From positions 310,001 to 374,000 of the forward strand of contig NZ_JACGWS010000004.1 in assembly GCF_014397005.1 (NCBI RefSeq): a stretch of DNA of 64,000 nt, in the 5' to 3' direction. Numbering within the stretch: position 1 is the stretch's first letter; the number at the start of each line of letters is the position of its first letter. Under the pieces are notes generated by a model that did no database searches, was not told the origin of the DNA, and was given only the letters and a program-made list of their open reading frames with translations. Position numbers and translations under genes: made by a program. The stretch is from Kordia aestuariivivens. GTDB taxonomy: Bacteria; Bacteroidota; Bacteroidia; Flavobacteriales; Flavobacteriaceae. Positions 60,501 through 64,000 of this stretch are shown here, one piece after another.

Positions 60501-60896
60501 TTATATAGTAGACTCGCCTACTTTTTCATATTTTAATGCTTTTAACATCTGTTTTAAATTACTACTCGGTCTAAAGATTATTTTTCCTTTTTCAATGGCT
60601 GCGCCTGTAACTTCTTCAGCTGTATCTTTTCCTATAGCTGATACATTGATGGAAAAACTTCCTAAATCGCCCAAACGAACCATGTTTCCCAATTCTAATT
60701 GCTTTTTGGCAACATCTACCAATCCTATTAATACGGCATATACATCATTACGACGTACGGTAGAACCATCGCCAACTAAGTCGGCTAGTTCGTTTAAGTC
60801 TAAAATACTTCCTGTTACGGAACTCGGATAATACTTTTCTGGTGCGGCTAAATCCCTTGGATTCTTACGCGTGATTACTTTAAATTTAATTGACAT
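60501..60896 (-). CDS. HU-like DNA-binding protein (HU-HIG domain)
   Basis: 131 residues from ATG 60896, MSIKFKVITRKNPRD; an upstream in-frame ATG would add 24 residues that are not part of the family. HU-type fold: helices with LNELADLVGDGSTVRRNDVY, GLVDVAKKQLELGNMVRLGD and the beta-arm region LGSFSINVSAIGKDTAEEV, then GKIIFRPSSNLKQMLK. These Bacteroidetes HU variants bend DNA. Single gene with its own terminator. Confidence 0.85.
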   Translation of the reverse strand: MSIKFKVITRKNPRDLAAPEKYYPSSVTGSILDLNELADLVGDGSTVRRNDVYAVLIGLVDVAKKQLELGNMVRLGDLGSFSINVSAIGKDTAEEVTGAAIEKGKIIFRPSSNLKQMLKALKYEKVGESTI

Positions 60897-61157
60897 TTTT
60901 TCTTCTTTTTTATTAAACATTAGCATTAAAAGCATGTCGTTTCTTTTAATTTCGTATTCAATATCCAAGAGTTTTTTAAAATTTCCAAAGATTTTTAGTA
61001 AGCGTCGTGTTTTTACAATAAGCGTTAAGTTTTGGTGAGAAAAAGTCCTATTTCAGAACTTAGTGCCCGTTATTTATAAATCACGATTGGCATCTCTTTT
61101 TAATCTCTTGTCTTTCCTATAAGTTTGAATTCTTATTAATTATTAAAATATATTTTT

Positions 61158-61391
61158 ATGAAAAAGAAGGATCTTAAGTCTTTAAAACTGAACAAAAAAT
61201 CTATCGTCAACTTCAATGTGACAACTAATTTAAACGGACTACATGGTGGTAGCGGAATTAGATGTATGCTACCACTTCCTGGTTCAATTATAGATTGTGA
61301 AACAGAATACCCTAATTGCCCAGGCCCAAGCGACCCAACAGATGAAACAATGACTTGTCCAGATTGGTCATGTGGATGCCCTCAAAATTAA
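61158..61391 (+). CDS. GG-leader precursor peptide 8
   Basis: 77 residues, the longest of the set. Leader MKKKDLKSLKLNKKSIVN, then NLNGLHGG, and a core of about 45 residues with six cysteines (RCMLPLPG, DCETEYPNCPG, MTCPDWSCGCPQN) and many Pro. The MKKK..L.SL.LNKKSI leader is that of peptides 1-4. It is the only plus-strand peptide of the right-hand group and has no TACGGT operator in its upstream 120 bases. Terminator is nearly identical to that of peptide 6. Confidence 0.7.
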   Translation: MKKKDLKSLKLNKKSIVNFNVTTNLNGLHGGSGIRCMLPLPGSIIDCETEYPNCPGPSDPTDETMTCPDWSCGCPQN

Positions 61392-61396
61392 CATGT

Positions 61397-61422
61397 AAGC
61401 GAACTTCGGTTCGCTTTTCTTT
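61397..61422 (+). terminator. Terminator of GG peptide 8
   Basis: AAGCGAAC-TTCG-GTTCGCTT stem with UUCG loop, then TTCTTTT. Same as the terminator at 20779. Confidence 0.85.
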
Positions 61423-61527
61423 TATCTCCCTGTTTTTATATCAAGTGTGTTTGTGATTGAATTGTTTTTTTAATTAGACTCACTCACATTAAACACATTA
61501 AAAATCAGGTTATTACCTATGAAATAA

Positions 61528-61571
61528 GGGTGTTTTTCCTACGTAAATTTATTAGATACCAAGTACATTTG
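61528..61571 (+). promoter_or_regulatory. Promoter of the 61600 gene with GGGTGTTTTTCC element
   Basis: GGGTGTTTTTCC starts at 61528 and TACATTTG is at 61564-61571. The 44419 promoter has the same elements with nearly equal spacing. Confidence 0.6.
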
Positions 61572-61599
61572 TAGCATATTAACCATTAAATTAAAAGTT

Positions 61600-61854
61600 A
61601 TGCCACATTATGCACAAGGAACAAATGGATGGACCAAGTTAAGCGGATATCAAGCTATATGGGACCCGAAAATTGATTTAGGAAAGTTTTATTTTACAAC
61701 ATTCAAAGGTGTTCGTCAAGAAACACCATACATGACTGCTGAAAACTTTGCAAACGTTATTGATATTTTAAGAAATGAAACACCTGTATACGGAAATGCA
61801 TCAACAGGTTCTGTAACTACGCAAGGAGAAACAATAGGAGAAGAAGAAAGCTAG
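61600..61854 (+). CDS. Small protein of unknown function
   Basis: 84 residues, no signal peptide. Sequence: PHYAQGTNGWTKLSGYQAIW, then a charged/aromatic middle (DLGKFYFTTFKGVRQETPYM) and a Glu-rich end (GETIGEEES). Two tryptophans and no cysteine. I do not recognise it. It sits between the GG peptides, with a promoter like that of the unrelated 44419 gene. A terminator follows. Confidence 0.65.
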   Translation: MPHYAQGTNGWTKLSGYQAIWDPKIDLGKFYFTTFKGVRQETPYMTAENFANVIDILRNETPVYGNASTGSVTTQGETIGEEES

Positions 61855-61880
61855 AATCCTTTCCGAATATATTTAAAAGT

Positions 61881-61910
61881 AAAGTCCAGAGAATATCTGG
61901 ACTTTTTTTA
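61881..61910 (+). terminator. Terminator of the 61600 gene
   Basis: AAAGTCCAGA (61881-61890), GAATA loop, TCTGGACTTT (61896-61905), then T-tract. Confidence 0.85.
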
Positions 61911-61954
61911 TGTGTAATTGATGCGTATAAATTAAATCCGCAGTAATTCTAAAG

Positions 61955-61977
61955 AAAAAAGCGATCCGAAGATCACT
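61955..61977 (-). terminator. Terminator of GG peptide 9
   Basis: Minus strand: GTGATC-TTCG-GATCGC then T6. Confidence 0.75.
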
Positions 61978-61982
61978 TGAAA

Positions 61983-62111
61983 TTATTTGTGAGTACATCC
62001 CCAATGAACATTTGTTCTTGCTTGAGGTAATCCTCCTTTGATCTTTATTGAATCAAGATTAGAAACTAATTTCTTGTTTAGTTTTAATGATGTAAGATTT
62101 CTTTTTTTCAT
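61983..62111 (-). CDS. GG-leader precursor peptide 9
   Basis: 42 residues, too short for most gene finders. Minus-strand leader MKKRNLTSLKLNKKLVSN, LDSIKIKGG, and a 15-residue core (LPQARTNVHWGCTHK) with a single cysteine and one tryptophan. Its start, leader, promoter and terminator pattern match the neighbours at 62240 and 62481, which supports a real gene. Its palindrome is at 62165. Confidence 0.6.
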   Translation of the reverse strand: MKKRNLTSLKLNKKLVSNLDSIKIKGGLPQARTNVHWGCTHK

Positions 62112-62164
62112 AATATAAAGTTTTGATTAAGAAGAAAAGTTATAAAAATAAATCAGTAGTCCGT

Positions 62165-62179
62165 TACGGGAACACCGTA
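62165..62179 (-). promoter_or_regulatory. Operator-like palindrome of GG peptide 9
   Basis: Minus strand TACGGTGTTCCCGTA, ending 53 bases before the start codon at 62111. Confidence 0.6.
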
Positions 62180-62210
62180 GTTAACTTTAAAACAGTAGTT
62201 AAGGAAAATA

Positions 62211-62233
62211 AAAAAAGCGATCCGAAGATCGCC
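62211..62233 (-). terminator. Terminator of GG peptide 10
   Basis: Minus strand: GCGATC-TTCG-GATCGC with UUCG loop and T6. Confidence 0.8.
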
Positions 62234-62239
62234 TTGAAA

Positions 62240-62392
62240 TTAATAACAGTTTTGAAGTCCACATTGAGAATAAAGAGCTGTAGTCGTACAAGTTGGAGTA
62301 CAAGTCTGATGATATCCTCCTTTAAGAACATTTTCAAGTTTAGAAATTGATTTTTTGTTTAATGCCAAAGAGGCAAGATTCTTTTTTTTCAT
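62240..62392 (-). CDS. GG-leader precursor peptide 10
   Basis: 50 residues, minus strand. Leader MKKKNLASLALNKKSISK, LENVLKGG, and a core rich in Cys and Thr (YHQTCTPTCTTTALYSQCGL then QNCY) with four cysteines and four Thr in a row of short motifs; this is the most lanthipeptide-like core of the set. Complete single-gene unit with palindrome 62445 and terminator 62211. Confidence 0.68.
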   Translation of the reverse strand: MKKKNLASLALNKKSISKLENVLKGGYHQTCTPTCTTTALYSQCGLQNCY

Positions 62393-62444
62393 GATATATA
62401 GTTTTGATTATATCGAAAAGTATAAAAACAAATCAGTAATCAGG

Positions 62445-62459
62445 TACGGGAACACCGTA
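62445..62459 (-). promoter_or_regulatory. Operator-like palindrome of GG peptide 10
   Basis: Minus strand TACGGTGTTCCCGTA, identical to those at 62165 and 62760, 52 bases before the start codon at 62392. Confidence 0.65.
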
Positions 62460-62480
62460 GTTAACTTTTAAACTCTAGTT

Positions 62481-62705
62481 TTAGTGACACCTCACAAAAG
62501 AAGGACAGCCGAAAACAGTAGGGCAAGCGTCACCAGTGAGACACCTAAATACATCTTGAGTGTTACATTCTGGTCCTTGAGTGAAACATCCCACCGAACA
62601 GAAAGCTGAATTGTCGTCGTCGTCTCCTCCATTAATTGAACTATTGTCAAAATTTGAAATGGATTTTTTGTTAAGCGTTAAAGATGTAAGTTTTCTTTTT
62701 TTCAT
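62481..62705 (-). CDS. GG-leader precursor peptide 11
   Basis: 74 residues. Leader MKKRKLTSLTLNKKSISN, FDNSSINGG, then a poly-aspartate DDDDNS and a core with seven cysteines (FCSVGCFTQGPECNTQ, FRCLTGDACPTVFGCPSF, VRCH). Same family as peptides 1-4 and 8-10. Its own palindrome lies at 62760-62774; only a weak hairpin follows the stop. Confidence 0.72.
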   Translation of the reverse strand: MKKRKLTSLTLNKKSISNFDNSSINGGDDDDNSAFCSVGCFTQGPECNTQDVFRCLTGDACPTVFGCPSFVRCH

Positions 62706-62759
62706 GATATAAAGTTTTTGATTCGCTAAAGAAAGTATAAAAATAAATTAGCAATCATT

Positions 62760-62774
62760 TACGGGAACACCGTA
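62760..62774 (-). promoter_or_regulatory. Operator-like palindrome of GG peptide 11
   Basis: Minus strand TACGGTGTTCCCGTA, 54 bases before the start codon at 62705; a TATACTTT box lies between them. Confidence 0.65.
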
Positions 62775-62921
62775 ATTAACTTATAATCAGAAGTTATTAT
62801 TTCCTTTTAGTACATGATACCGTCAAAAACAATCCCATGTTAACTTTAAAACAGCATACAAGACAGTTCAGAAATACATCCGAACTGTCTTAGATACTTT
62901 TAAAATTTCTTTACTTATTTT

Positions 62922-64000
62922 TTAATCAAATTCTATTAAATAATAAAGTGAGTCACTAGCAGGAATATCATTCCATTCACCTGCCACTCCTAGTCCTCCA
63001 ACGGGTTGTGGCCATACATTTAATCCGATACCTAAAGCATCTTGATTTCCGGCGAAATTGTCTGGTTCTACTCCCCAATTATTATACAATCCGCCAACAG
63101 GAGTTCCACTAGCATCACCTTGCCAGAACTGTGTCGTATTTGCGTCATTGTTTCCATTCCATACCCAAACACCTTCAGAAGCAATATCATTTCCACCTAA
63201 AAATACATAGGATGCAGCACCACCACTGTTAGATACCGTATTGCTTAATACTATACCTGCATTGTTCATCAGCTCATTAAAAATAGCTGCATTTTCTGCT
63301 GCATCATTAATTTCGGCTAAGTATCCGCCTCTTTCTGCAGCACAAGCGGCTGCAGCTGCCCAATTTTTGTTTTCTCTTACGAGTTCATATATTTTTCCGT
63401 TGTACGTAAACGTATAAATGTTTGAAGGATCCGCACACGTACTTTGTGTTACCGTGACCGTAATTGTATAATTTACACTACTGCTATCTTCTGCCGTAAC
63501 TGTATATACAACTGGATTTGTAAAATCTTGAGCTACTCCCGAATTTGGAGAAATTGTTGCTAGATTTGAAATGACAATGGTAGGGCTTAATGAAGTAGCA
63601 TCAGTTCCAAAAGGTAAGGTAATCATCACCGTTTTTGCAGTTTCATTTATTGTTCCGTTTACAGAATTGATACTGAAACTAGTTATTTGCTTTTCATTAC
63701 TAAGATTAGCAGCAGTTACAGTAACCGTAACTGTATAATTGACACTACTACCATCTTCTGCCGTAACTGTATAGATAACTGGATTTGTAAAGTCTTGAGC
63801 TACTCCCGAATTTGGAGAAATCGTTGCTAGATTTGAAATGACAATGGTAGGACTCAATGAAGTAGCATCAGTTCCAAAAGGTAAGGTAATCATCACCGTT
63901 TTTGCAGTTTCATTTATCGTTGCATTTACAGAATTGATACTGAAACTAGTTATTTCCTTTTCGGCACTCAGTGCTATTCCTGTCGTCACATTAACTGTAT
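62922..64000 (-). CDS. Surface protein with DUF5018-like repeats and C-type lectin domain, 5' end beyond window
   Basis: The minus-strand frame is open to the window edge; a GTG at 63989 is internal, because the coding pattern continues before it. At least two copies of an 89-residue DUF5018-like repeat (motif ITSFSINSVN, then LPFGTDATSLSPTI, VAQDFTNPV, YTVTAED) are followed by a C-type lectin-like domain of about 160 residues, with NWAAAAACAAERGGYLAEIN near its start and LYNNWGVEPDN, the WGxEPD-type ligand loop, and GEWNDIPASD near the end. An adhesin is likely. No type IX C-terminal signal is seen. Confidence 0.8.
   Translation of the reverse strand, partial: TVNVTTGIALSAEKEITSFSINSVNATINETAKTVMITLPFGTDATSLSPTIVISNLATISPNSGVAQDFTNPVIYTVTAEDGSSVNYTVTVTVTAANLSNEKQITSFSINSVNGTINETAKTVMITLPFGTDATSLSPTIVISNLATISPNSGVAQDFTNPVVYTVTAEDSSSVNYTITVTVTQSTCADPSNIYTFTYNGKIYELVRENKNWAAAAACAAERGGYLAEINDAAENAAIFNELMNNAGIVLSNTVSNSGGAASYVFLGGNDIASEGVWVWNGNNDANTTQFWQGDASGTPVGGLYNNWGVEPDNFAGNQDALGIGLNVWPQPVGGLGVAGEWNDIPASDSLYYLIEFD

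Noticed and set aside
62123-62350. Plus-strand ORF of 75 codons antisense to GG peptides 9-10
   Set aside because: A shadow of the operator and leader region of the minus-strand peptide genes.

Overview
The window looks like a chromosomal segment of a marine Flavobacteriaceae bacterium, most like Kordia. This rests on low GC, Bacteroidetes -7 promoter boxes (TAnnTTTG), GLPGLI, CCC-motif, DUF6452/DUF6048 and DUF6768 proteins, a 6S-like RNA beside zapA, and many small double-glycine-leader peptides. No rRNA, tRNA, CRISPR array, transposase or integrase other than XerD was seen.

Layout. 1-6.7 kb: glycogen synthesis (glgA-glgC, minus strand), then stand-alone msrB, a uracil-DNA glycosylase-like gene, a DinB-like gene, an SGNH hydrolase and a POT transporter. 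6.7-12.3 kb: a duplicated unit of structured 5' leader, small acidic secreted peptide and terminator-like hairpin, followed once by a GLPGLI protein and once by a TonB-receptor-like outer-membrane protein. 12.3-18.9 kb: serine hydrolase with AraC-type regulator, a zinc-ribbon membrane protein, a frameshifted ATPase remnant, lpdA, a lipoprotein and a DUF3817 protein. 19.1-20.8 kb: six small GG-leader precursor peptides, most as separate transcription units. 21-36.5 kb: Dph6-like gene, aroQ, three small outer-membrane barrels, xerD, a seventh GG peptide, rny, 6S-like RNA, zapA, an M23 peptidase with TonB receptor, and a GT39-MORN/GT2 pair. 36.7-52.9 kb: mostly core genes (cysteine desulfurase, Smr protein, rocD, ECF sigma factor, rlmD, a THUMP methyltransferase) plus a RloA/RloB pair that may be a defence system, and a divergent promoter region with three heptanucleotide tandem arrays.

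53-60 kb is accessory: six minus-strand small genes, several followed by a similar 3' element as in a gene-cassette array, a remnant of an XRE regulator gene with its intact relative nearby, and an overlapping two-gene unit (NdpA-like protein plus membrane protein). 60.5-64 kb: an HU-like protein, four more GG-leader peptides, a small unknown protein, and the 3' part of a surface protein with DUF5018-like repeats and a C-type lectin domain, running off the right edge.

Links between regions. Six of the eleven GG-leader peptide genes, in two clusters 42 kb apart and from two leader families, have a TACGGTnTTnCCGTA-like palindrome 52-56 nt before the start codon, so they probably form one regulon. 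No modification enzyme or exporter for them is in the window. Two unrelated small proteins (44.4 and 61.6 kb) also share a promoter architecture. All functional calls come from reading the translated sequence; no database search was run.
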